Of a stretch of 5,030 bases of DNA, positions 1 to 5,030 are shown piece after piece. The notes beneath the pieces were generated by a model. That model did no database searches, was not told the origin of the DNA, and saw only the letters and a list, made by a program, of their open reading frames with translations. The stretch's first letter is position 1; every line of letters begins with the position of its first letter. The DNA is from Alphaproteobacteria bacterium. Its GTDB lineage: Bacteria > Pseudomonadota > Alphaproteobacteria > Micavibrionales > UBA2020. The translations under genes and the position numbers were made by a program. Location: NCBI GenBank assembly GCA_023136145.1, contig JAGLRU010000413.1, positions 1 to 5,030 of the forward strand, written 5' to 3'.

Positions 1-912
1 CTTGTTATTAAACTCAGTGCTTTGGGGGATTTTATACTATCGCTAGGGGCAATGGAGGCGATTCGAGGCTATCACAAGGACGCGCATATCACCCTGCTAA
101 CCACCAAGCCTTTTCTAGAAATTGCTGAGCGAAGCGGGTATTTTAACGATATAATCATTGATAATCGTCCGAAATTTTATGACATCCGCCAATGGTATTT
201 CTTGTTCAGTAAGTTTAATGCAGGTTACTTTGCGCGTGTCTATGATTTGCAACTAAATGATCGTACGGGCGTTTATTACCGTTTGTTCCTGAAAAAGCCG
301 GAATGGTCAGGGGTAATCGCTGGAACACCTTTATTTTATGCCAATCCAGACTGGCGCAGCCTTCACGCATTCACACGTCATCAGGAAATTCTGAAGGTCG
401 CGGGATTGGACGTAAATCTCCCAGATATTTCATGGATGCAATCGGACACAGACTCATTTGGACTGAAGAATCCATATATCCTGCTTATCCCCGGCTCGGC
501 ACCATTGCGTCCAGAAAAACGCTGGCCAGCCATACGCTATGCCGCACTTGGACTAAGGTTGATTAGAGATGGATATGATGTTGCCGTGATCGGCTCAAAA
601 ATGGAGACGGATGTGATCTCCAGCATAATAAAAGCCTGCCCTCGTATTATCGACCTTTCCGAAAAGACATCATTGTATGACATCGCTACTCTTGCGCGTC
701 TTGCCGCAGGTGCCGTCGGCAATGATACAGGGCCGACGCATCTGGCGGCTTTGGCAGGATGTCCAACTGTGGTTTTGTTCTGCAAAAAAGCTTCCAGCCC
801 CGAACAATCCGCGCCAGTCGGAAAGTCGGTGCAATGCCTTCAAGCAGATACCTTAGAATCAGTGCCGGTGACGGATGTTTTTAGAAAGCTTCTACCGGAG
901 AAAGCGGGATAA
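1..912 (+). CDS. Glycosyltransferase family 9 (heptosyltransferase-like), 5'-truncated by window edge
   Basis: Probable sugar transferase of the GT9 family, which in Gram-negative bacteria adds heptose or related sugars from nucleotide-activated donors to lipopolysaccharide core on the inner face of the cytoplasmic membrane. The frame is open from base 1 (LVIKLSALGDFILSLGAMEA), matching the family's N-terminal glycine-rich acceptor-side motif. The TTG at 22 falls inside this motif, so it is not the true start; only a few residues are probably missing. The visible part is 303 residues. Numbered from the window edge, the C-terminal Rossmann domain shows PGSA (about 164-167), EKRWP (about 172-176) and GNDTGPTHLAALAG (about 240-253). 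The last is the family's donor-binding D-T-G-x-x-H loop, and the lysine before RWP is the usual donor-contact residue. No signal peptide or membrane helix is visible. It converges with the next gene, with no clear terminator between them. Family assignment is strong; the sugar and acceptor cannot be told from sequence, so no gene symbol is given. Confidence 0.9.
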   Translation, partial: LVIKLSALGDFILSLGAMEAIRGYHKDAHITLLTTKPFLEIAERSGYFNDIIIDNRPKFYDIRQWYFLFSKFNAGYFARVYDLQLNDRTGVYYRLFLKKPEWSGVIAGTPLFYANPDWRSLHAFTRHQEILKVAGLDVNLPDISWMQSDTDSFGLKNPYILLIPGSAPLRPEKRWPAIRYAALGLRLIRDGYDVAVIGSKMETDVISSIIKACPRIIDLSEKTSLYDIATLARLAAGAVGNDTGPTHLAALAGCPTVVLFCKKASSPEQSAPVGKSVQCLQADTLESVPVTDVFRKLLPEKAG

Positions 913-921
913 AAGCCGGCA

Positions 922-1092
922 CTACTTACATGTTTTTTTAACGTGCTCTATTTTTTCCTTAAGATGCAGTTTTTCCTTCTTTAGCCTCTCAATCAGCACG
1001 GTATTGCGTGCCGGGTGGGTAGTTTCTTCGTGAATGCTTTGTTCCAGTTTTTCATGTTTCTCATTGAGTGCGTTGAGATGGGAAGTCTGCAT
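922..1092 (-). CDS. Small YdcH/DUF465 family protein
   Basis: A 56-residue protein starting MQTSHLNALNEKHEKLEQ and ending in a lysine-rich tail. The pattern HLxALxEKHxxLExxIHEE, then a short P-containing turn, then LIxRLKKEKLxLKEKIE is typical of the DUF465/YdcH family: small cytosolic proteins predicted to fold as a two-helix hairpin. Their biochemical role is not established. The frame extends 11 codons further upstream (to 1125). The ATG at 1092 is preferred because AGGAG sits 8 nt before it (1101-1105 on +). The conserved family start also lies there, and the predicted promoter (-10 at 1131-1136) would place transcription initiation at about 1124, next to the upstream ATG. The gene is convergent with the glycosyltransferase (9 bp between stops) and divergent from the str operon. 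It appears monocistronic. Charge is high (Glu, Lys, His rich) and there is no export signal. Confidence 0.85.
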   Translation of the reverse strand: MQTSHLNALNEKHEKLEQSIHEETTHPARNTVLIERLKKEKLHLKEKIEHVKKTCK

Positions 1093-1130
1093 ATTTTTAT
1101 TCTCCTGCTGAAAAAAGGTGGGCATCGTTC

Positions 1131-1139
1131 ATTATAGCA
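1131..1139 (-). promoter_or_regulatory. Extended -10 promoter for the DUF465 gene
   Basis: Read on the minus strand the bases are TGCTATAAT: a perfect TATAAT -10 (1136 to 1131) preceded by TGn, the extended -10 element that can substitute for a -35 box. No convincing TTGACA lies 16-18 bp further upstream, where the sequence is AT-rich. Initiation would be expected near 1124, giving a leader of about 32 nt with AGGAG before the ATG at 1092. Inferred from consensus only. Confidence 0.6.
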
Positions 1140-1451
1140 ATAAAGGATTTAAAAAATATAAATCTTTGAATTCTTTCAAGATTCTTATTTTTATAGTTTT
1201 TTTGGCATAATGGACAAATCTTGTGGCTGAAGTTGACACCGTATTGGAGTCGAAAAATATCCTTTGACTGGGTTGATAGAGCCTAGCGAAGGGTCGTTTT
1301 TCAGGTGGTGTGTGGAGTCGATAATACAAATCATTTGTTATATTGTGGATATGATTAACATGAAATAACGTACTTATGCTGCTTTTTAGAGACATGGTGG
1401 AAGCGTTTGTGAAGATATAATCATAAATATTGGAAAAAACGCTGAGAATAC
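1140..1451. other. AT-rich intergenic spacer without a supported gene
   Basis: About 310 bp between the DUF465 promoter and the rpsL promoter. I find no gene with a ribosome binding site or recognisable protein on either strand, and no tRNA. Visible elements are weak. A TTGACA (1233-1238) has only a poor -10 (TATCCT at 1258, spacer 19). The direct repeat GGAGTCGA occurs at 1246-1253 and 1314-1321. A 7-bp stem with G-T pairs (CTGGGTT 1268-1274 with AGCCTAG 1280-1286) is followed by TTTTT at 1297-1301. An open frame on the minus strand (1132-1485, GTG start) resembles nothing I know and has no Shine-Dalgarno sequence. The stretch may be plain upstream regulatory DNA or decayed sequence. Confidence 0.6.
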
Positions 1452-1479
1452 TTGACGAAGTTTTTTCGTGTGATACATT
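1452..1479 (+). promoter_or_regulatory. Candidate sigma-70-type promoter of the str operon
   Basis: TTGACG (1452-1457, five of six matches to TTGACA) and TACATT (1474-1479, four of six to TATAAT) are separated by 16 bp. Transcription would begin near 1486, giving an untranslated leader of about 248 nt before rpsL. It is the best-scoring promoter by eye upstream of rpsL, and it sits directly before the region rich in inverted repeats, which fits that region being transcribed. The -10 is imperfect, so the exact promoter is uncertain. Confidence 0.5.
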
Positions 1480-1590
1480 GCTCACGCTCTAAAGGGTGGA
1501 CTGGTGGTAGATGGTCTTTGTCTAGACGCAGTCCGGTTTTAACCGATGCTTTCACGGGAAAAGTGAAAGTGGGCTGACAAAAGTCAGGAG

Positions 1591-1629
1591 CCTGTCGCGT
1601 ATGTTTTAAAGCGCCGACGGGTTTTGTTT
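1591..1629 (+). terminator. Intrinsic-terminator-like hairpin in the rpsL leader (candidate attenuator)
   Basis: CCTGTCGCGT (1591-1600) pairs with GCGCCGACGGG (1611-1621) as a stem of about 10 bp. One C (1614) is bulged and two pairs are G-U (three bases from either end). The loop is ATGTTTTAAA, and TTTTGTTTCTCTC follows from 1622. This is the form of a Rho-independent terminator, lying between the candidate promoter and rpsL with no gene ending here on +. It would therefore stop transcription before the operon unless readthrough is allowed. Its first two bases (CC 1591-1592) can also close the preceding hairpin (GG 1572-1573), so the two structures compete slightly. The tract is interrupted by one G, so efficiency is uncertain. 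Confidence 0.5.
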
Positions 1630-1667
1630 CTCTCTGATCCATCCTCGTAGGCAAAAGAATTTAGGCG

Positions 1668-1685
1668 TGTTCCGTATACGGAACA
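1668..1685. repeat. 18-bp perfect palindrome before rpsL
   Basis: TGTTCCGTATACGGAACA is perfectly self-complementary, centred between 1676 and 1677. Allowing G-U pairs, it extends by three more pairs on each side (1665-1688) in RNA, giving a 10-bp stem with a TATA tetraloop. It lies 48 bp before the rpsL start and is not followed by a T tract, so it is not a terminator. It could be a protein-binding operator, an RNA hairpin that affects translation or stability of the message, or chance. Confidence 0.6.
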
Positions 1686-1733
1686 TGTATGCGGGATTGT
1701 TGAATAGTTGTAGCAAAAGAAGAAGGGTTATCG

Positions 1734-2105
1734 ATGCCAACCTATAACCAGCTTATACGTAAAGGCCGCAAGTCGCAGGTCAAGAAAAAGAAAAACGCAG
1801 ATCTGGGGGGGAATCCTCAGAAGCGCGCTGTTTGTACACGCGTTTATACCACGACCCCGAAAAAGCCGAATTCGGCGCTGCGCAAGGTCGCGCGTGTTCG
1901 TATGACGAATGGTTGCGAAGCTATATGTTATATCCCCGGAATCGGTCATAACCTGCAGGAACACTCTGTTGTTCTTGTGCGTGGTGGTCGTGTGAAGGAT
2001 TTGCCGGGTGTCCGTTATAAAGTTATTCGCGGTGCTCTTGACACTCAGGGTGTTGATAAGCGCAAACAGTCTCGCTCCCGTTATGGCGCGAAGAGACCGA
2101 AGTAA
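1734..2105 (+). CDS. rpsL: 30S ribosomal protein S12
   Basis: Component of the 30S subunit at the decoding centre, where it monitors codon-anticodon pairing. The product is 123 residues, full length for the family, and co-linear with E. coli S12. Signature stretches are present: VCTRVYTTTPKKPNSALRK (33-51), GHNLQEHSVVLVRGGRVKD (71-89), LPGVRY (90-95) and the basic end RYGAKRPK. Lys43 and Lys88, the usual sites of streptomycin-resistance mutations, have the wild-type residue, and Asp89, the site methylthiolated in many bacteria, is kept. The ATG is supported by AAGGG 6 nt upstream and by the conserved start MPTYNQL. The segment at 21-32 (NADLGGNPQKRA) differs from the usual VPALEACPQKRG. Ile70 replaces the usual Glu in PGEGHN, and Lys96 replaces the usual His after VRY. 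It is the first gene of the str operon, 15 nt before rpsG. Identity is certain. Confidence 0.99.
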   Translation: MPTYNQLIRKGRKSQVKKKKNADLGGNPQKRAVCTRVYTTTPKKPNSALRKVARVRMTNGCEAICYIPGIGHNLQEHSVVLVRGGRVKDLPGVRYKVIRGALDTQGVDKRKQSRSRYGAKRPK

Positions 2106-2120
2106 GAGGGTTTTGAAAAA

Positions 2121-2591
2121 ATGTCACGTCGTCACGCAGCAAAAAAACGCGAAATCTTGCCGGATCCCAGATTCGGAAATCTGGTTCTTGCGAAGTTCAT
2201 GAATTGCATCATGGAATCTGGCAAGAAGTCTGTAGCCGAGAGAATCGTTTATGGTGCTCTGGAGATAGTAGCTTCCAAAACTAAAATGGATCCGATCGTG
2301 TTCTTTCAAGAAGTGCTAGACAAGCTGAAGCCTTCAGTTGAGGTTAAGTCCCGTCGCGTTGGTGGTGCTACCTATCAGGTTCCAGTGGAAGTGCGTCCGG
2401 TGCGTGCGCAAGCCGTGGCAATGCGTTGGCTGAAAAGGGCGGCGGAGAAACGCTCTGAGAAGACAATGGAGCAGAAGCTTGCCGGTGAGCTGATGGATGC
2501 ACATAATGATCGAGGCTCAGCGATTAAGGAATGGGAAAATACACTTAAAATGGCTGAAGCGAACAAGGCTTTTGCTCATTTTCGCTGGTAG
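2121..2591 (+). CDS. rpsG: 30S ribosomal protein S7
   Basis: Primary 16S rRNA-binding protein that nucleates assembly of the 30S head and lines the E site. It has 156 residues, the usual bacterial length. Recognisable blocks are the basic N-terminus with ILPDPRFGN (12-20), VEVKSRRVGGATYQVPVEV (73-91) followed by RPVRAQAVAMRW, and the C-terminal MAEANKAFAHFRW. The beta-hairpin block (VEVKSRRVGG) is intact. The ATG follows AGAGGG (2105-2110) at 10 nt. The stretch before MAEANKAF reads IKEWENTLK, where most bacteria have a form of KKREDTHR; nucleotides around 2521-2550 show no obvious frameshift that would restore it. The 15-nt gap after rpsL leaves little room for the long intercistronic S7-binding site known in E. 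coli. Co-transcribed with rpsL and fusA. Identity is certain. Confidence 0.99.
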   Translation: MSRRHAAKKREILPDPRFGNLVLAKFMNCIMESGKKSVAERIVYGALEIVASKTKMDPIVFFQEVLDKLKPSVEVKSRRVGGATYQVPVEVRPVRAQAVAMRWLKRAAEKRSEKTMEQKLAGELMDAHNDRGSAIKEWENTLKMAEANKAFAHFRW

Positions 2592-2621
2592 AGATAGAGA
2601 TAATAGAGAGCGCAGGACAAT

Positions 2622-4703
2622 ATGGCTGACATTAAAAAAATTCCGTTGGATCACTATCGTAATATCGGCATCATGGCTCATATTGATGCCGGTAAAACGA
2701 CAACGACTGAGCGCATTCTGTATTATACTGGTAAGTCACATAAAATTGGTGAAGTGCATGACGGTGCTGCAGCTATGGATTGGATGGAGCAGGAGCAAGA
2801 GCGCGGGATTACTATTACGTCTGCTGCGACGACTTGTTACTGGAAAGATCATCGCATCAATATCATTGATACGCCCGGTCACGTAGATTTCACGATTGAA
2901 GTTGAACGTGCTTTGCGAGTTCTTGATGGTACTGTGACGGTGTTCGACTCAGTTGCTGGTGTTGAGCCGCAATCTGAAACTGTCTGGCGTCAAGCTGATA
3001 AATATCATGTTCCGCGTATATGCTTTGTTAATAAGATGGATCGTATTGGTGCGAATTTTTATCGTACTGTGGATATGATTGTTGACCGTTTGGGTGCGGT
3101 TCCACTGGTCATTCAGTTGCCGATAGGCACTGAATCCGAGCATATCGGGCTAGTTGATCTACTGAAGATGAAAGCTATTGTTTGGAATGATGAGGCTCTT
3201 GGTGCCGAATTCAGTGAAATGGATATTCCTTCAGATATGCTGGAAAAAGCCAAAGAATATCGTACCAAAATGATCGAACTGGCAGTCGAGATGGATGATA
3301 AGGCGCTGGCTGATTATCTGGAAGGTAAGGAACCGGATATAGCGACTCTTAAAAAATGTATCCGCAAGGGAACTATCATTTATAAATTTGTGCCTGTTCT
3401 GTGTGGCGCGGCGTTTAAGAACAAAGGTGTTCAGACTTTGTTGGATGCAGTTGTAGATTATCTGCCGTCCCCCCTTGATGTAGGTGCTGTCAAGGGTGTT
3501 AATCCAGATACGGATGAGGAAATCTGGCGCAAACCAGACGAGAAAGAGCCTTTCTCTGGTCTTGGCTTTAAGATCATGAACGATCCGTTCGTTGGTTCTT
3601 TGACTTTTATGCGCGTTTATTCCGGAACTCTGGAGAGTGGCTCTTATGTGGTTAATTCCAACAAGGACAAGAAGGAGCGAGTTGGACGGATGCTGCTGAT
3701 GCACGCCAACAGTCGCGAGGAACTCAAGACTGCTTCTGCTGGAGACATCGTTGCGCTGGTTGGTATGAAAGACACCACGACTGGAGAGACGCTTTGCGAT
3801 TCAGACAATCCAATCATTCTGGAGAAGATGGAATTCCCTGAGCCGGTCATTATGATTGCGGTTGAGCCTAAGACAAAGGCCGATCAGGAGAAAATGGGGG
3901 TCGCTTTGCAGCGTCTCGCTGCTGAGGATCCTTCATTCCGTGTGTCGGTCGATCATGAAAGCGGTCAGACTATCATTAAGGGGATGGGTGAGTTGCACCT
4001 TGATATCATCGTTGATCGTATGAAACGTGAGTTTAAGGTGGAAGCGAATATCGGTGCTCCGCAGGTGGCATATCGTGAAACTATCACTCAGATGGGCGAG
4101 ATTGATTACACCCACAAGAAGCAGAGTGGCGGCTCTGGCCAATTTGCCCGCGTGATTCTCCGTTTTGAACCGGGTGAAGTTGGTTCTGGCTTTATTTTTA
4201 ATGAAAAGATTACCGGCGGTGTCGTACCTAAGGAATTTATTCCCGGCGTTGAAAAGGGCTTGACGGCTCAAAAAGAGACTGGTGTTGTTGCTGGATTTCC
4301 CTGCATTGATTTCAAGGTTACTCTTTACGATGGTGCTTACCATGATGTGGATTCGTCCGCGCTTGCGTTCGAAATTGCCGCACGCGCTGCTTTCCGCGAA
4401 GGAATTCCTAAGTGCAAGCCTGTACTTCTGGAGCCAGTTATGGCGGTAGAGGTCGTCACTCCTGAAGACTATATGGGAGACGTGATCGGCGATCTGAACA
4501 GTCGTCGTGGACAGGTTGACAGTATGGACAGTCGAGGCAATGCTCGTGTTGTCACAGCGATGGTTCCTCTGGCTAATATGTTTGGTTACATCAACACTCT
4601 TCGCTCTATGAGTCAGGGTCGCGCACAATACAGTATGGAGTTTCACCATTACAGTCAGGTGCCACAGGTTATCGCTGATGAAGTGAAGGCAAAAATGGCT
4701 TGA
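2622..4703 (+). CDS. fusA: Translation elongation factor G
   Basis: GTPase that drives translocation of tRNA and mRNA on the ribosome and, with ribosome recycling factor, splits post-termination ribosomes. It has 693 residues, full length. GTPase motifs are all present: AHIDAGKTT (G1, 19-27), RGITI in switch I (G2, 61-65), DTPGH (G3, 83-87, with catalytic His87), NKMD (G4, 137-140) and CGAAFK (G5, 261-266, Ala where Ser is commoner). Domain II carries FMRVYSGTL, and domain III begins near PEPVIMIAVEPKTKADQEKM. Domain IV contains KKQSGGSGQFARV and the tip loop YHDVDSS with His574 (the position of E. coli His583). Domain V ends in the family-typical GRAQYSMEFHHYSQVP. The ATG follows AGGA (2614-2617) at a rather short 4 nt, with a further purine-rich GAGAG upstream. 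It sits 30 nt after rpsG and 61 nt before tuf, as in the str operon. It lacks the features of mitochondrial-like or EF-G2 paralogues that I would look for, so canonical fusA is preferred. Confidence 0.98.
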   Translation: MADIKKIPLDHYRNIGIMAHIDAGKTTTTERILYYTGKSHKIGEVHDGAAAMDWMEQEQERGITITSAATTCYWKDHRINIIDTPGHVDFTIEVERALRVLDGTVTVFDSVAGVEPQSETVWRQADKYHVPRICFVNKMDRIGANFYRTVDMIVDRLGAVPLVIQLPIGTESEHIGLVDLLKMKAIVWNDEALGAEFSEMDIPSDMLEKAKEYRTKMIELAVEMDDKALADYLEGKEPDIATLKKCIRKGTIIYKFVPVLCGAAFKNKGVQTLLDAVVDYLPSPLDVGAVKGVNPDTDEEIWRKPDEKEPFSGLGFKIMNDPFVGSLTFMRVYSGTLESGSYVVNSNKDKKERVGRMLLMHANSREELKTASAGDIVALVGMKDTTTGETLCDSDNPIILEKMEFPEPVIMIAVEPKTKADQEKMGVALQRLAAEDPSFRVSVDHESGQTIIKGMGELHLDIIVDRMKREFKVEANIGAPQVAYRETITQMGEIDYTHKKQSGGSGQFARVILRFEPGEVGSGFIFNEKITGGVVPKEFIPGVEKGLTAQKETGVVAGFPCIDFKVTLYDGAYHDVDSSALAFEIAARAAFREGIPKCKPVLLEPVMAVEVVTPEDYMGDVIGDLNSRRGQVDSMDSRGNARVVTAMVPLANMFGYINTLRSMSQGRAQYSMEFHHYSQVPQVIADEVKAKMA

Positions 4704-4764
4704 ATAGAGACGGATGGAAATCGAATTTTTAAAATCTAACTAACTAAAAGAAGGAAATAGTGAA

Positions 4765-5030
4765 ATGGCAAAAAGTAAGTTTGAAAGAAATAAACCCCAC
4801 GTTAACATCGGTACCATTGGTCACGTTGATCATGGCAAAACTACTTTGACGGCGGCGATAACCAAGGTTCTTTCCGAGGGCGCGGATTCTAGTAGTGCGA
4901 CGTTTACGTCGTATGACCAGATCGACAAAACGCCGGAAGAGCGTTCTCGTGGTATTACAATCTCAACTGCGCATGTTGAGTATGAAACGAAAGTACGTCA
5001 TTACGCGCACGTTGATTGCCCCGGTCACGC
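4765..5030 (+). CDS. tuf: Elongation factor Tu, N-terminal part (3'-truncated by window edge)
   Basis: GTPase that brings aminoacyl-tRNA to the ribosomal A site. The first 88 codons and two bases of the next are present; the full protein is usually about 395 residues. The start MAKSKFERNKPHVNIGTIGH is the standard EF-Tu N-terminus. Motifs seen are GHVDHGKT (G1 P-loop, 19-26), RGITI of switch I (62-66) and DCPGH (G3, 84-88); the rest of domain 1 and domains 2-3 lie outside. The ATG is preceded by AAGGA (4751-4755) at 9 nt. The loop between KVL and ATFTSYDQ (37-44, SEGADSSS) is two to three residues longer than the usual alphaproteobacterial AEAGG form. Last visible gene of the str operon. Whether a second tuf copy exists elsewhere cannot be known here. 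Confidence 0.98.
   Translation, partial: MAKSKFERNKPHVNIGTIGHVDHGKTTLTAAITKVLSEGADSSSATFTSYDQIDKTPEERSRGITISTAHVEYETKVRHYAHVDCPGH

Larger units (their letters stand above)
1486..1733 (+). promoter_or_regulatory. Structured 5' leader of the rpsL operon
   Basis: Successive inverted repeats are packed with little spacing. GGACTG 1498-1503 pairs with CAGTCC 1529-1534, with a smaller GTCT/AGAC stem inside. CGGT/ACCG pairs at 1534-1545. CTTTCAC 1549-1555 pairs perfectly with GTGAAAG 1563-1569 around a 7-nt loop. CTGAC 1574-1578 pairs with GTCAG 1583-1587 around AAAA, extendable by GG/CC across a bulge. The terminator-like hairpin at 1591-1621 and the palindrome at 1668-1685 follow. The ribosome binding site AAGGG (1723-1727) lies 6 nt before the rpsL ATG. 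Transcription attenuators upstream of rpsL have been proposed in other proteobacteria, so a regulatory leader is plausible. I cannot tell whether it matches a described rpsL leader family. The alternative is a separate small RNA of about 145 nt ending at 1629. Confidence 0.5.

Noticed and set aside
22..24. TTG as start codon of the glycosyltransferase
   Set aside because: The frame is open to base 1 and the upstream codons (LVIKLSA) belong to the conserved N-terminal motif of the family; the gene is cut by the window edge.
895..960. Bidirectional terminator between the convergent glycosyltransferase and DUF465 genes
   Set aside because: The T-rich runs at 932-938 and 951-956 are not preceded by a convincing stem (only GCAC/GTGC with a loop of about 20 nt), and GCCGGC at 915-920 has no loop.
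1233..1263. TTGACA at 1233 as the main rpsL promoter
   Set aside because: The only -10-like hexamer (TATCCT at 1258-1263) is 19 bp away and poor; the pair at 1452-1479 is better spaced and adjacent to the structured leader.
1246..1321. Direct repeat GGAGTCGA at 1246 and 1314
   Set aside because: Eight bases, two copies only, no wider similarity around them; compatible with chance.
1132..1485. Open frame of 117 codons on the minus strand in the intergenic spacer
   Set aside because: GTG start, no Shine-Dalgarno sequence, composition like translated AT-rich noncoding DNA, no recognisable motif, and it overlaps the likely rpsL promoter and the DUF465 promoter.
1511..1566. Tiny frames in the rpsL leader (MVFV at 1511, MLSREK at 1546) as an attenuator leader peptide
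   Set aside because: No Shine-Dalgarno sequence before either ATG, no run of regulatory codons, and both lie inside predicted stems.
1421..1654. Minus-strand frame of 77 codons over the rpsL leader
   Set aside because: It runs antisense through the hairpins and terminator of the leader; no family resemblance and no supporting ribosome binding site.
3933..4649. Long minus-strand frame (238 codons) inside fusA
   Set aside because: Antisense shadow of the strongly codon-biased EF-G coding sequence; no recognisable domain.
4700..4735. Separate tuf promoter in the fusA-tuf gap (TTGAAT ... TAAAAT)
   Set aside because: Spacing of 24 bp is too long for a sigma-70 promoter; tuf is more simply read with fusA.

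Overview
The window holds an ordinary chromosomal segment of a bacterium, most likely an alphaproteobacterium. The evidence is the EF-G and EF-Tu wording (EF-Tu begins MAKSKFERNKPHVNIGTIGH; EF-G has VFDSVAGVEPQSETVW), a 156-residue S7 ending in AFAHFRW, and a small YdcH/DUF465 protein. GC content is moderate by eye. No finer placement is justified, but S12 and S7 both carry substitutions at positions that are usually near-invariant, so this is probably not a well-studied genus.

Layout. Positions 1-912 (+) are the 3' part of a family 9 glycosyltransferase (heptosyltransferase-like), cut by the left window edge. It converges, with a 9-bp gap, on a 56-codon DUF465 gene at 922-1092 (-), which has an extended -10 promoter at 1131-1139. 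Positions 1140-1451 are an AT-rich spacer with no supported gene. A sigma-70-type promoter candidate at 1452-1479 then opens a leader of about 250 nt. The leader folds into consecutive small hairpins, including an intrinsic-terminator-like hairpin with a T-rich tract (1591-1629), and an 18-bp perfect palindrome (1668-1685) lies just before the rpsL ribosome binding site.

The right two thirds is the classical str operon: rpsL (S12, 1734-2105), rpsG (S7, 2121-2591), fusA (EF-G, 2622-4703) and tuf (EF-Tu, from 4765, cut by the right edge). All are on + with gaps of 15, 30 and 61 nt. S12 forms part of the decoding centre and S7 the head of the 30S subunit. EF-Tu delivers aminoacyl-tRNA and EF-G translocates it, so the operon co-produces ribosome parts and the two GTPases that drive elongation.

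The most interesting item is the structured rpsL leader with its candidate attenuator. The short rpsL-rpsG gap leaves no room for an E. coli-style S7 feedback site there, so control at the leader is an attractive but untested alternative. I see no mobile element, CRISPR array, tRNA or rRNA, and no sign of a wholly new system.
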